A DNA stretch of 7,621 bases from Pseudomonadota bacterium (GCA_021779655.1 JAJYAF010000097.1:1-7621), one strand, 5' to 3'. Shown: positions 1-6,608, numbered from the stretch's first letter. Translations and numbers: made by a program. Notes: generated by a model from the sequence alone, not told the origin.

Positions 1-1190
1 CCTTCACCGTTAAACTGACGGACAGCCACGGGCTATTGTCTGCCACCGGCACAGGTGTCACCGGCTCCGGCAGCGAGGCGCTCACCCTCTCCGGCTCGCT
101 CGCCCAGGTGAATGCCGAACTGAAAACGCTTACCGATACCGACCTTACTGCTGGCGCGGACATGATCGTGCTCACGGCTTCCGACAGCCTCGGCGGCAAG
201 GCATCACCCGTTTCCGTCGCCGTGAGCAATGCCGGAACCATCAGCGGGGGAATCACCATCTCCTCCGGGCAGCCCGCTAATAACCTCACCGTGAGCAGTG
301 GCGGCTCGGTCTTGCTCAATCCGGGCGGTACGGCGAACCACACCACCATCGGGGCGAATGGCGTTGCCGCCGCGCTGCCAGGCAGCAGCATGACCAATAC
401 CACCATCGGCTCCGGCGGCCTGCAGGCCGTGGCGGGGGCGGCAATCAACACGACGGTGGGGCCGGGCGGCAAGCAGATCATTGGCCTCGGAGGCTATAGC
501 AACGATACCACCATCGGCTCCGGAGGCACGGAATACGTCGAGTTGGGCGCCACCGCTTTCAACAGCACCATCGAGGGCGGCGGCACGGTGGTGGTGGGCG
601 CCACCGGCAAGCTGGGCGGCGGTCTCAACTTCGCGGGATCACACGCGGTGCTCTCACTGGCCGGAACAGTGATGCCGGATGTCATCATTTCCGGATTCGA
701 TTTGAACGGGGCCAGTGGCGACGAGATCGTGCTCACCAGCTTCACCTACGCCGCGGGACACGATACGGCGACACTCGGCGCCGGCAACACGTTGACGCTG
801 GATTTGAACGGCAAGCTTGAGAAGCTCAAGCTGAATAGCGGCGAAAATTATCTCGGCCACGGTTTTTCGATAACCACCAACGCCCTGGACCAGGTGGTTA
901 TCATTGACCCGGTAACGGGCAGCGAAGCCCAGCAGATGACCTTCCTGGCACCGCCGACGGAGGCAAAGACCAGCGGTTCGTTCGGACAAATTCTCGCGCA
1001 CGCCGCTTCCGCGCCTCCGGAGATTCACGGCATCGGTTCTTCCGCTACCGGGTTTTCGGCAGCCGAGATGAAATTGCCGATCGATCCGCAGAAGCCGCCG
1101 GTTGCGGGCCTTGCCGCCAGCTTGCTGATGCAGGATCAACCGGCAAACCTGGTCTCCGTGGCCGCTAAATTGATTTCGCATGCCGGCTGA
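1..1190 (+). CDS. Large secreted adhesin-like protein with AIDA-type strand-loop-strand repeats, 3' part (5' end outside window)
   Basis: The frame is open from the first bases (codons from position 3), so the TTG at 36 is not a real start and the gene begins before the window. About 395 residues are visible. The first ~75 form a cadherin/Ig-like repeat of the kind found in tandem in giant bacterial adhesins (features LTLSGSLAQVNAELKTL and VLTASDSLGG). Six AIDA-type 19-residue repeats follow (282-617). Next is a beta-rich domain (about 618-915, with DVIISGFDLNGASGDEIVL), a module often seen at the end of such alphaproteobacterial proteins, then a flexible Ala/Ser/Pro-rich tail ending in KLISHAG. 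I see no cysteine, which fits an extracellular protein. There is no C-terminal beta-barrel, so it is not a classical type Va autotransporter; type I or two-partner secretion is possible. The role as an adhesin or surface-layer protein is inferred. Two glycosyltransferase genes follow on the same strand. Confidence 0.8.
   Translation, partial: FTVKLTDSHGLLSATGTGVTGSGSEALTLSGSLAQVNAELKTLTDTDLTAGADMIVLTASDSLGGKASPVSVAVSNAGTISGGITISSGQPANNLTVSSGGSVLLNPGGTANHTTIGANGVAAALPGSSMTNTTIGSGGLQAVAGAAINTTVGPGGKQIIGLGGYSNDTTIGSGGTEYVELGATAFNSTIEGGGTVVVGATGKLGGGLNFAGSHAVLSLAGTVMPDVIISGFDLNGASGDEIVLTSFTYAAGHDTATLGAGNTLTLDLNGKLEKLKLNSGENYLGHGFSITTNALDQVVIIDPVTGSEAQQMTFLAPPTEAKTSGSFGQILAHAASAPPEIHGIGSSATGFSAAEMKLPIDPQKPPVAGLAASLLMQDQPANLVSVAAKLISHAG
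282..617 (+). repeat. Six tandem AIDA-type 19-residue strand-loop-strand repeats in the adhesin
   Basis: Units start at 282, 339, 396, 447, 504 and 561, a spacing of 57, 57, 51, 57 and 57 bases (19, 19, 17, 19, 19 residues). Their leading cores read NLTVSSGG, HTTIGANG, NTTIGSGG, NTTVGPGG, DTTIGSGG and NSTIEGGG, each followed by a short strand and a Gly/Ala turn. This matches the autotransporter passenger strand-loop-strand repeat. In E. coli AIDA-I and TibA, Ser/Thr in such repeats carry heptose added by Aah/TibC. Nearly every unit here keeps a Thr pair or Ser-Thr at the start of the strand. Confidence 0.82.
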
Positions 1191-1240
1191 TTATGGGGAT
1201 GCGTTGCAGTGCGCGCCTCCGCGGAACCAGAGCGCGTGCC

Positions 1241-1281
1241 AAAAAACGCCTCGCCGCTGGACATTCTTATAGGCGTGTTTA
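1241..1281 (+). terminator. Inverted repeat after the adhesin gene, possible weak terminator
   Basis: Arms 1241-1251 (AAAAAACGCCT) and 1271-1281 (AGGCGTGTTTA) pair at 9 of 11 positions around a 19-base loop, with an uninterrupted ACGCCT/AGGCGT core. It begins 50 bases after the adhesin stop and its 3' arm ends in GTTTA, a poor U-tract. It could end or attenuate adhesin transcription before the glycosyltransferase genes, or be chance. The rest of the 1191-1324 gap shows no convincing promoter. Confidence 0.25.
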
Positions 1282-1324
1282 GGATCGGGCGGGTGATGAC
1301 CGGTGAAACCGCCTCGCACTGCTG

Positions 1325-2716
1325 ATGCCGGTCCTGCTGACCCATAGCGGCTCGCGCCTCCATGCTACGCCTGCCGGGCTGGCCCACGGTCCCGGTATCG
1401 GGGAGCGGCCGGCGGGACCTGAGCGCGATCTTATCATTCGGCCGGACGGCGAAACGCTGCGGCTGGAGGGGCCGGGGATCGGCGAATGGACAGTCAACTG
1501 GCAGCGCCAGCCGAAGCAAAATGTGATCCGTCTCCGCGCGACGGAGGGTTTCTTGAACAGCGCGCCAGATGGAACAATCAGTTTTACCGAAACGGGCATT
1601 GGCGAGGCCGGGCTGTTTCTGCTCCTGAACGATAGACAATACGCCGATCTGCTTTATGTCACGCGCCATCGCTGGGCGATGGCGCTGTCGCTTGCCAAAT
1701 CACGGCCACCGGCAATGGCCGAGTTGCTGGGAGGGTTCATTCTGCGCGTCTGCGGCTGCGATATTGCGCTCGCGCGGGCAGATATCGCCTTTCCCCGCAT
1801 CTGGCGATCCTCCGTCCACACTCCTGGGGAGATCATCTTCCAGTATGGGGATTTTCTGGTTGGCCGCGCCCGGCTTTACCGGCCGCTGATTTATCTCTGC
1901 GCCTCCGGCGATGACCTCGTCTTCGCCATGCTGACGATGTTCCTGGAATCGCTTGAACTATTCGGCGCGTATGACGGGCATATTCTGATCCTCTCGGACC
2001 GTGAGGCGGCGGAGATCGCGCGCATCACGCCTGCCGCGATCCGGCCGCGAACCAGCGTGTTGAAGCTGGACTATGCCAGCGCCGCGGAATTCGCGACGGC
2101 AAGGTATCGCGTCGCCGGGCATAGCTTGGCTGAGTTTCAGCCAATTCTGTACGCGGATTGCAACATCATCGCCGCCGCCCCGGTAGAGCCCTTGCTGGCC
2201 GATCTGGTGCAGCAGGACGGCATCTGCTTCGCCTGCGAATATCATGACACGCGCAATATCCAGGCGGTGGCGGAGGAGATGCAAAATTGGTACGGCCGTC
2301 CGATTTTCATGATGGACCCGGACTGGTCGGGGCGTATCAGCGGTGTCAATACCGGTCTGATCGGATTTACCCGCATCGCGGAGGCAGAGCGCATCTTCCC
2401 GCTGATCCTGGCGGTGATGGCGCAATATCAGATCCACGGTAACGAGCGGCTGCGTTCCGCCGAACAGGCTGCGGCAAGCTATGTCGTGCAGAAAATCGCC
2501 GCTTGTCAGCCAGAGTTTTTGAACCGATACGTTCAAGTTCTGAATCACAACCAGCCCGATGCAACGACCCGTCATTTCATCTTCGTCAACTTCAATCACA
2601 AGGTCAATAACGCCAGAAAACTCGATTCGATGAGCAAATATTTTAACGCGCTGCGAGAGCGTGCGGCGGATCCAGCGGTGCCGGTTGGGCCGAATGCGGT
2701 TCCGGGCGTGATTTGA
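1325..2716 (+). CDS. Probable GT-A fold (GT8-like) glycosyltransferase with N-terminal beta-rich domain
   Basis: A 463-residue predicted cytoplasmic protein without signal peptide or membrane segment. Residues 1-110 look like a beta-rich accessory domain (RLRATEGFLNSAPDGTISF, fascin/beta-trefoil-like in style) and contain GIGE three times (near 24, 51 and 91). From about 184 the sequence resembles a GT-A glycosyltransferase: a first Rossmann-like segment (LIYLCASGDDLV, then HILILSD), a YADCN motif at 276-280 where GT8 enzymes have the metal-binding DxD, VNTGLIGF at 341-348 like the family's asparagine-glycine loop, an EQAAASYVVQ helix near 380, and a C-terminal HF...FNHK segment. The family call is by motif only. 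An in-frame stop at 1304-1306 makes ATG 1325 the first ATG; no clear Shine-Dalgarno precedes it. It lies 16 bases before the GT2 gene, so the two are probably co-transcribed. The acceptor is unknown; the upstream adhesin is a candidate. Confidence 0.7.
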   Translation: MPVLLTHSGSRLHATPAGLAHGPGIGERPAGPERDLIIRPDGETLRLEGPGIGEWTVNWQRQPKQNVIRLRATEGFLNSAPDGTISFTETGIGEAGLFLLLNDRQYADLLYVTRHRWAMALSLAKSRPPAMAELLGGFILRVCGCDIALARADIAFPRIWRSSVHTPGEIIFQYGDFLVGRARLYRPLIYLCASGDDLVFAMLTMFLESLELFGAYDGHILILSDREAAEIARITPAAIRPRTSVLKLDYASAAEFATARYRVAGHSLAEFQPILYADCNIIAAAPVEPLLADLVQQDGICFACEYHDTRNIQAVAEEMQNWYGRPIFMMDPDWSGRISGVNTGLIGFTRIAEAERIFPLILAVMAQYQIHGNERLRSAEQAAASYVVQKIAACQPEFLNRYVQVLNHNQPDATTRHFIFVNFNHKVNNARKLDSMSKYFNALRERAADPAVPVGPNAVPGVI

Positions 2717-2732
2717 AGATGGGCTAGGCGCC

Positions 2733-3866
2733 ATGCGCATCGCGATCTATGCCATTGCGTTGAATGAGATCAAACACGTCTCCCGCTTCCTTGAAACCTG
2801 CGCAGCAGCGGATGAGATCATCGTCTGCGATACCGGTAGCACGGACGGCACGGTGGAAGCGCTGCGGGCAGGCGGCGCCACCGTTCATTCAATCTCCATC
2901 AAGCCCTGGCGGTTCGACGTGGCACGCAATGTCAGCCTCGCGCTGCTGCCACCGGATCTCGACGTTTGTATTGCGCTCGATCTGGACGAAATGCTCGTCT
3001 CGGGCTGGCGCGATGAGATCGAGGCGCGCTGGGTGCCGGGCGTCACCACCCGCGGACATTATCTTTACGCCTTTTCGCATTTGCCGGATGGTTCGCCGGA
3101 TAATGAATTCTGGCAGGACAAGGTTCATGCGCGCTACGGCTATACCTGGCGTCATGCCTGCCACGAAGCGGTGTTTCCGGATTTGCGCATTGTCGAGAAT
3201 CACGTCACTTTCAGGCATTTTCGCATCGACCATTGGCCGGACCGCGAAAAATCCCGCTCGCAATATCTGCCGCTTCTGGAATTCTGCGTGCAGGAAGACC
3301 CGTTCAACGCGCGCGACGCCTTCACGTTGGGGCGCGAATATTTCTTTGCCGGCAAATACGAATTGGCGGAGCTGGAGCTCCGGCGTTACTTCGCGCTGCC
3401 GAGAGGCAACTGGCCGGAGCAGAGAATTACGGCGCAGACCATTCTCGCGCGATGCCGTGACCACGCCGGAGACGTCGCCGGGGCCTTGCGTTTCTATCGT
3501 GCCGCAACGGAGCCTGCGCCGAAAACCCGGCATCCCTGGGTCACCCTCGCCACGGCCCTTTACCGCTACGGCCAGTGGCAGGAATGTTATGATGTTGCGT
3601 GCCGCGCGTTGACCTTCTCGGACAAGCCAAGCAGCAATGCCGATAACCGCAAGAGTGCGCGCGTAGATCCGCATGACCTTGCGGCTGTTGCGGCCTGGCA
3701 TATCGGAAAGCCCGCCGCGGCCCTTCGCCATGCCGAAGCGGCCTTGGAGGGCGATCCGCACAATGCGCGCCTTGCCTATAATGTTCGGCTCCTGGGAAGA
3801 GCAGTGGATGCGCTTGACGAGTCCGGGCAACGCGCGCGCGCGCCGGAGACCATCCTGCCCCCCTGA
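2733..3866 (+). CDS. GT2 family glycosyltransferase with TPR-like C-terminal region
   Basis: A 377-residue predicted cytoplasmic enzyme. The N-terminal ~180 residues carry the GT2 pattern: start AIYAIALNE, then DEIIVCDTGSTDGT (25-40, nucleotide-sugar binding), FDVARN (61-66), ALDLDEML (81-88, the DxD-like metal site) and HEAVF (144-148), which sits where the catalytic region is expected. The basic HFRIDHWPDREKS segment follows. From about 192 to 360 come helix pairs resembling TPRs (for example FTLGREYFFAGKYELAELEL and PHDLAAVAAWHIGKPAAALR). This layout resembles the SPBc2/SunS-like group of TPR-bearing GT2 enzymes, some of which modify peptides, so a protein acceptor is plausible but unproven. 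It starts 16 bases after the GT8-like gene; GAAGATGGG at 2715-2723 may serve as ribosome binding site. The gene ends in an alternating CG tract coding for RARA. Confidence 0.83.
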   Translation: MRIAIYAIALNEIKHVSRFLETCAAADEIIVCDTGSTDGTVEALRAGGATVHSISIKPWRFDVARNVSLALLPPDLDVCIALDLDEMLVSGWRDEIEARWVPGVTTRGHYLYAFSHLPDGSPDNEFWQDKVHARYGYTWRHACHEAVFPDLRIVENHVTFRHFRIDHWPDREKSRSQYLPLLEFCVQEDPFNARDAFTLGREYFFAGKYELAELELRRYFALPRGNWPEQRITAQTILARCRDHAGDVAGALRFYRAATEPAPKTRHPWVTLATALYRYGQWQECYDVACRALTFSDKPSSNADNRKSARVDPHDLAAVAAWHIGKPAAALRHAEAALEGDPHNARLAYNVRLLGRAVDALDESGQRARAPETILPP

Positions 3867-3883
3867 AGCCCGGTTTTTTGAAA

Positions 3884-3904
3884 GGGTGGGTTATTTCCTC
3901 ACCC
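3884..3904 (-). terminator. Short hairpin between convergent genes
   Basis: GGGTG-GG and CC-T-CACCC pair around the loop TTATTT, with one bulged base. The hairpin sits 9 bases past the regulator stop on the minus strand and 18 bases past the GT2 stop on the plus strand. On the minus strand it is followed by TTTC and then an A-run; on the plus strand a TTTTTT run (3874-3879) precedes it instead. It could be a weak terminator for the minus-strand regulator. Stability has not been calculated. Confidence 0.3.
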
Positions 3905-3912
3905 GGCGACCG

Positions 3913-4725
3913 TTACATTTCCAACCGCTGGCGGTAAATGTAGGTGTCGCCGCGAAAGACGCCTTCAACATATTCAACCATGATGCCGCCGGGCAGATAG
4001 CTGTGGCGCTTGATCAGCAGGCAAGGAACCGGCGACCCAAAGTCGAATATCTCCATTTCTTCCCCGGAGGGCAGCACGGGTTCGATGGTCTGGTCGCAAT
4101 AGGAGAGAGGCGTGCCCAGCTCCGCGAGCTGCCGGTAGATCGATCCATCCGGATCAACGGTGCGGAGCGAAGGCACCGCCTGCAGGCAGTACCAGGCCGA
4201 TTCCAAGGAAACCGGCTTTTTATCGGCCAGGCGGACACGCACGAGTTTCAGGAACTGGGCTTCGGACGGGAGGTCGAAAATAGACGCAATCAAACGGTCA
4301 GCGACGATTTCGTGCTCGAGCACGCGTGAACTGGGTATCCGGCCCAACCCCTCCATTTCCTCGGTGAAGCCACGCAGCGGCTCCTTGTTCGGCATCAAAC
4401 TGCCGGTCCCGCTTTCCACGATAGAGCCATGGCGGCCATGCCCGCGGATGATTCCCCGCTCACGCAAGTTGTTGTAGCATTGCTGGACGGTGCCGCGGCT
4501 AACGCCCAGGAGTTCCGCTAGCTGCCGTTCGGCCGGCAGGGTCGAGCCTCGGGCGATGCGGCCATCGGCAATGAGCGCGCCAAGCTGCTGTTCGATCTGC
4601 TGATAGAGGGGCATGGCGGTGTCTCGCCGTAAATGCAGCATCTTATGCACCGGTGGATCGGACCAGTGGCTTTCCCGCAGAGAAACAGGTGGCACCCTTT
4701 GCAGCCGCCTGATACTGTCGTTCAT
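3913..4725 (-). CDS. GntR family transcriptional regulator, HutC/UTRA type
   Basis: A 270-residue DNA-binding regulator. A GntR winged helix-turn-helix spans about residues 39-103: PLYQQIEQQL (39-48), LPAERQLAELLGVSRGTVQQ (63-82) with the recognition helix, and the wing RGIIRGHGRHGSIV. A UTRA ligand-binding domain fills about 118-266 and closes with the typical VEYVEGVFRGDTYIYRQRLE. UTRA regulators commonly respond to sugars, sugar phosphates or histidine-pathway metabolites. The gene is divergent from the sugar kinase, which is its most likely target together with its own promoter; the effector may be the kinase substrate or product. Residues 1-37 extend beyond the usual family start, so Met29 or Met38 could be the true start. 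AAAGGG about 10 bases before the first ATG is a possible ribosome binding site. The specific ligand cannot be read from sequence. Confidence 0.9.
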   Translation of the reverse strand: MNDSIRRLQRVPPVSLRESHWSDPPVHKMLHLRRDTAMPLYQQIEQQLGALIADGRIARGSTLPAERQLAELLGVSRGTVQQCYNNLRERGIIRGHGRHGSIVESGTGSLMPNKEPLRGFTEEMEGLGRIPSSRVLEHEIVADRLIASIFDLPSEAQFLKLVRVRLADKKPVSLESAWYCLQAVPSLRTVDPDGSIYRQLAELGTPLSYCDQTIEPVLPSGEEMEIFDFGSPVPCLLIKRHSYLPGGIMVEYVEGVFRGDTYIYRQRLEM

Positions 4726-4797
4726 CCGTTAACGACCCTTTGCACTCCAAATAAGATTGTGGCGGCTCAATATCGCTGACAAACCATAGAAATCACC
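4726..4797. promoter_or_regulatory. Shared divergent promoter/operator region of the GntR regulator and sugar kinase
   Basis: This 72-base gap separates two start codons on opposite strands and must hold both promoters. On the minus strand, TTGTCA (4775-4780) is a fair -35 element, but the hexamer 17 bases on (CAATCT) is a poor -10. On the plus strand I see no good -35/-10 pair. A weak imperfect dyad, ATTG-N8-CAAT (about 4757-4772), is the best operator candidate. It is a guess from symmetry only. Confidence 0.4.
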
Positions 4798-5763
4798 ATG
4801 ATCCCACCTCGAATCTTTGTGCTTGGAAGCTTTGTAGCCGCCTGCACGGTAAAGGTCGACCGCATTCCACGCGCCGGAGAAACATTGCGGGCGCATAGCT
4901 TCAAATTAGAGGCGGGGGGCAAAGGTTTCAATTGCGCGGCGGCGATCCGCCGTCTGGGCGCTGAGGTGGACGGACTGCTGGCGGTGGGCGATGACCATTT
5001 TGCAACGCTCGCGGACACCGCCCTCGCCGCGGAGGGACTTTCCAGCCAGTTACTGCTCCGCATCGCCGGGCAGACCGGCGCGGGGGTTGGATTCATCAAT
5101 AGCGCCGGGGAGAATTGGATCGCGGTGCACCCCGGGGTCAACGCGCTTCTTTCGGCGAACCACGTTGAGGCGGCGACATCGCGTCTGCTTACGACGCAGG
5201 CAATCATCGCCCAATTCGAGATCGGCGATGAAGCCATCGCGGCCGGCTTCGCCCTGGCTCGCAGGAACGGGACAACGACCTTTCTCAACCCTTCTCCCTT
5301 TCGGCCGATCCATCCGCGGGTTGCGGCTCTCACGGATATCCTGGTTGTCAACGAGACCGAAGCCGCCCATCTGACCGGGCATGAGCCAACGGGCTGCCGG
5401 GACGGGTTGGCATCCCTCCTTGCATGGGGGGATCGGCTCGCGCCGGTTTTTCGGGCGGGCACAAGCGCGGTGGTGGTGACCGGCGGCGCGGCGGGAGCGG
5501 TTGCTTTTCGTCCGGAACTACCGCCGCTGGCGCAGCCCGCCTTCGCCGTGCGAACGATCGATACGATCGGCGCGGGCGATGCGTTTATGGGCGGCCTCGC
5601 CCTTTCCTTGGTCTCCGGCCTGAACTGGGCTGAGAGCCTTCGTTGCGCTGCCGCCTGCGGTGCCCACGCGGTAACCGGCTTTGGCGTCCTCGCCTCTCTG
5701 CCGGATGCGAAAGCGCGCGATGCGCTCCTTACGCGGGGAGAAATGATGGTCTCCCAGCGATAG
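4798..5763 (+). CDS. PfkB/ribokinase-like carbohydrate kinase
   Basis: A 321-residue cytoplasmic sugar kinase that should transfer ATP phosphate to a sugar or nucleoside hydroxyl. Family features visible: N-terminal strand FVLGSF, the first PfkB signature around GGKGFN (40-45), GENWIAVHPGVN (104-115) as in ribokinase, the NxxE magnesium motif NETE (185-188), VVVTGGAAG (225-233) and the second signature DTIGAGDAF (255-263) with catalytic Asp261. Length and colinearity fit E. coli RbsK. However, the ribose-binding Asn and Asp of RbsK (GSINAD) align with Val13 and Ala15 here (GSFVAA), so ribose is not a safe substrate call and I give no gene name. ATG 4798 is used; it lacks a clear Shine-Dalgarno. 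The gene is divergent from a GntR/UTRA regulator that probably controls it. No transporter gene is next to it in the window. Confidence 0.88.
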   Translation: MIPPRIFVLGSFVAACTVKVDRIPRAGETLRAHSFKLEAGGKGFNCAAAIRRLGAEVDGLLAVGDDHFATLADTALAAEGLSSQLLLRIAGQTGAGVGFINSAGENWIAVHPGVNALLSANHVEAATSRLLTTQAIIAQFEIGDEAIAAGFALARRNGTTTFLNPSPFRPIHPRVAALTDILVVNETEAAHLTGHEPTGCRDGLASLLAWGDRLAPVFRAGTSAVVVTGGAAGAVAFRPELPPLAQPAFAVRTIDTIGAGDAFMGGLALSLVSGLNWAESLRCAAACGAHAVTGFGVLASLPDAKARDALLTRGEMMVSQR

Positions 5764-5791
5764 CGCTTGTTGAAGGGCTTGCGTTATACCA

Positions 5792-5830
5792 GCCCGCCAA
5801 TTGATTGTCTCTTCCAGACAGGTGGCGGGC
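5792..5830. terminator. Two-stage hairpin between convergent kinase and dehydrogenase genes, possible bidirectional terminator
   Basis: The outer arms GCCCGCCA (5792-5799) and TGGCGGGC (5823-5830) are perfectly complementary. Inside them TGTCT (5806-5810) and AGACA (5816-5820) pair around the loop CTTCC. The right arm abuts the dehydrogenase stop codon, and the left arm starts 28 bases after the kinase stop. Position between convergent genes suggests two-way termination. Neither side has a U-tract (plus side CTATTT), so termination is not certain. Confidence 0.45.
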
Positions 5831-6601
5831 CTATTTCGCGGTGAAGCCGCCATCCACGGCAAGCGCCACGCCCGTGACATAGGAGGAGGCGTCGGAGGCG
5901 AGCCAAAGCGCCGCCTGGGCCATATCCTCCGGCCGGCCGAGCCGTTTGAGCGGGACGGCGTTGGTAATCATTTCACGGTTGCGCGCCGCCTCCTCCGGGT
6001 CGCCCTTGCGGCTGGTAAATTCGAAGCACATCGGCGTGTCGGTAAGGCCGGGGCAGATCGCATTGACCCGCACATTGTCGGGCGCGAAAGTCTGACACAG
6101 CGACTTCGTTAATCCGACGATGCCGAATTTGGCAACGGAATAAAGCGGGCTGAACATCGAGCCGACGAGGCCCGATATGGAGGCGGTGAAGATGATGGAA
6201 CCACCGCCGCGCTGCCGCATATAGCGCACCGCCTCGCCCGCGCCGATTACCGCCGCGTCCACATTGATCGCCATGGATTTGCGGAAGGCCTGCATATCCA
6301 CGCCCTCGATTCCGGCCGGGCCGGGAAGACCCGCATGGGCCCAGAGAATATCAAGACCGCCCAGCGCCGCGGCCGCCTGGTTGAGGCTGTCTCGCGCGCC
6401 CGCCTCGGTGCAGAGATCCGCGACGATCGTAACGATTTCAAAACCGGATTCTTTCATTTCCGTTTTGAGCGAGGCGAGCGCCTCCTTGTTGATATCGATG
6501 GCGGCGACCCGCGCGCCCTCCTGCGAAAACAATTTCACGGCGGCGCGGCCCATGCCGGACCCGGCGGCGGTGATGGCGGCAAGCTTGTTTTTCAGTTGCA
6601 T
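5831..6601 (-). CDS. Classical short-chain dehydrogenase/reductase (SDR), NAD(P)-dependent
   Basis: A 256-residue cytoplasmic oxidoreductase of usual classical-SDR length. Cofactor loop TAAGSGMG (11-18) replaces the first glycine of TGxxxGxG with Ala12. Asp36 at the end of the second strand (AAIDIN) predicts NAD over NADP. The full catalytic set is present: Asn113 (INVDA), Ser141 (TASISG), Tyr154 and Lys158 (YSVAK), with the usual 13-residue Ser-Tyr spacing. The NNAG motif reads AHAG (88-91). The C-terminal PEDMAQAALWLASDAS and VDGGF segments are typical. ATG 6601 is supported by GGGGGAG seven bases upstream. It follows the acyl-CoA carboxylase subunit gene on the same strand at 81 bases, so it may oxidise a hydroxy or reduce a keto intermediate of the same catabolic route. 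The substrate is not predictable from sequence; generic annotations of the 3-oxoacyl-ACP reductase or 3-hydroxyacyl-CoA dehydrogenase kind would be guesses. Confidence 0.92.
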   Translation of the reverse strand: MQLKNKLAAITAAGSGMGRAAVKLFSQEGARVAAIDINKEALASLKTEMKESGFEIVTIVADLCTEAGARDSLNQAAAALGGLDILWAHAGLPGPAGIEGVDMQAFRKSMAINVDAAVIGAGEAVRYMRQRGGGSIIFTASISGLVGSMFSPLYSVAKFGIVGLTKSLCQTFAPDNVRVNAICPGLTDTPMCFEFTSRKGDPEEAARNREMITNAVPLKRLGRPEDMAQAALWLASDASSYVTGVALAVDGGFTAK

Positions 6602-6608
6602 GGTTTAA

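Noticed and set aside
36..38. TTG at 36 as the start of the adhesin gene
   Set aside because: The frame stays open upstream to the window edge and encodes the beginning of the same Ig/cadherin-like repeat (FTVKLTDSHG), so the gene begins outside the window.
282..617. CRISPR-like array, because of regular 57-base spacing
   Set aside because: The periodicity is at protein level in an open frame with diverged DNA; there are no identical repeats or unique spacers.
1136..1669. Minus-strand open frame across the adhesin/GT gap (177 codons)
   Set aside because: It overlaps the ends of two convincing plus-strand genes and its translation shows no domain.
1958..2740. Long minus-strand open frame opposite the GT8-like gene (260 codons)
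   Set aside because: It is antisense to a gene with recognisable motifs, is rich in Arg/His as GC-rich shadows are, and shows no family motif.
2889..3830. Long minus-strand open frame opposite the GT2 gene (313 codons)
   Set aside because: It lies fully antisense to a clear glycosyltransferase and has no recognisable domain.
1325..3866. Reading the two transferases as Aah/TibC-type autotransporter heptosyltransferases
   Set aside because: The motifs point to GT-A folds (GT8-like YADCN/NTG and GT2 DTGSTDGT/DLDE), not the GT-B heptosyltransferase family with its iron-finger cysteines.
4767..5462. Minus-strand open frame opposite the kinase (231 codons)
   Set aside because: It is a low-complexity Ser/Ala/Arg/Pro-rich shadow of the PfkB gene and would overlap the divergent promoter region.
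4798..5763. Naming the kinase rbsK
   Set aside because: The ribose-contacting Asn and Asp are replaced and there are no ribose transport genes beside it.
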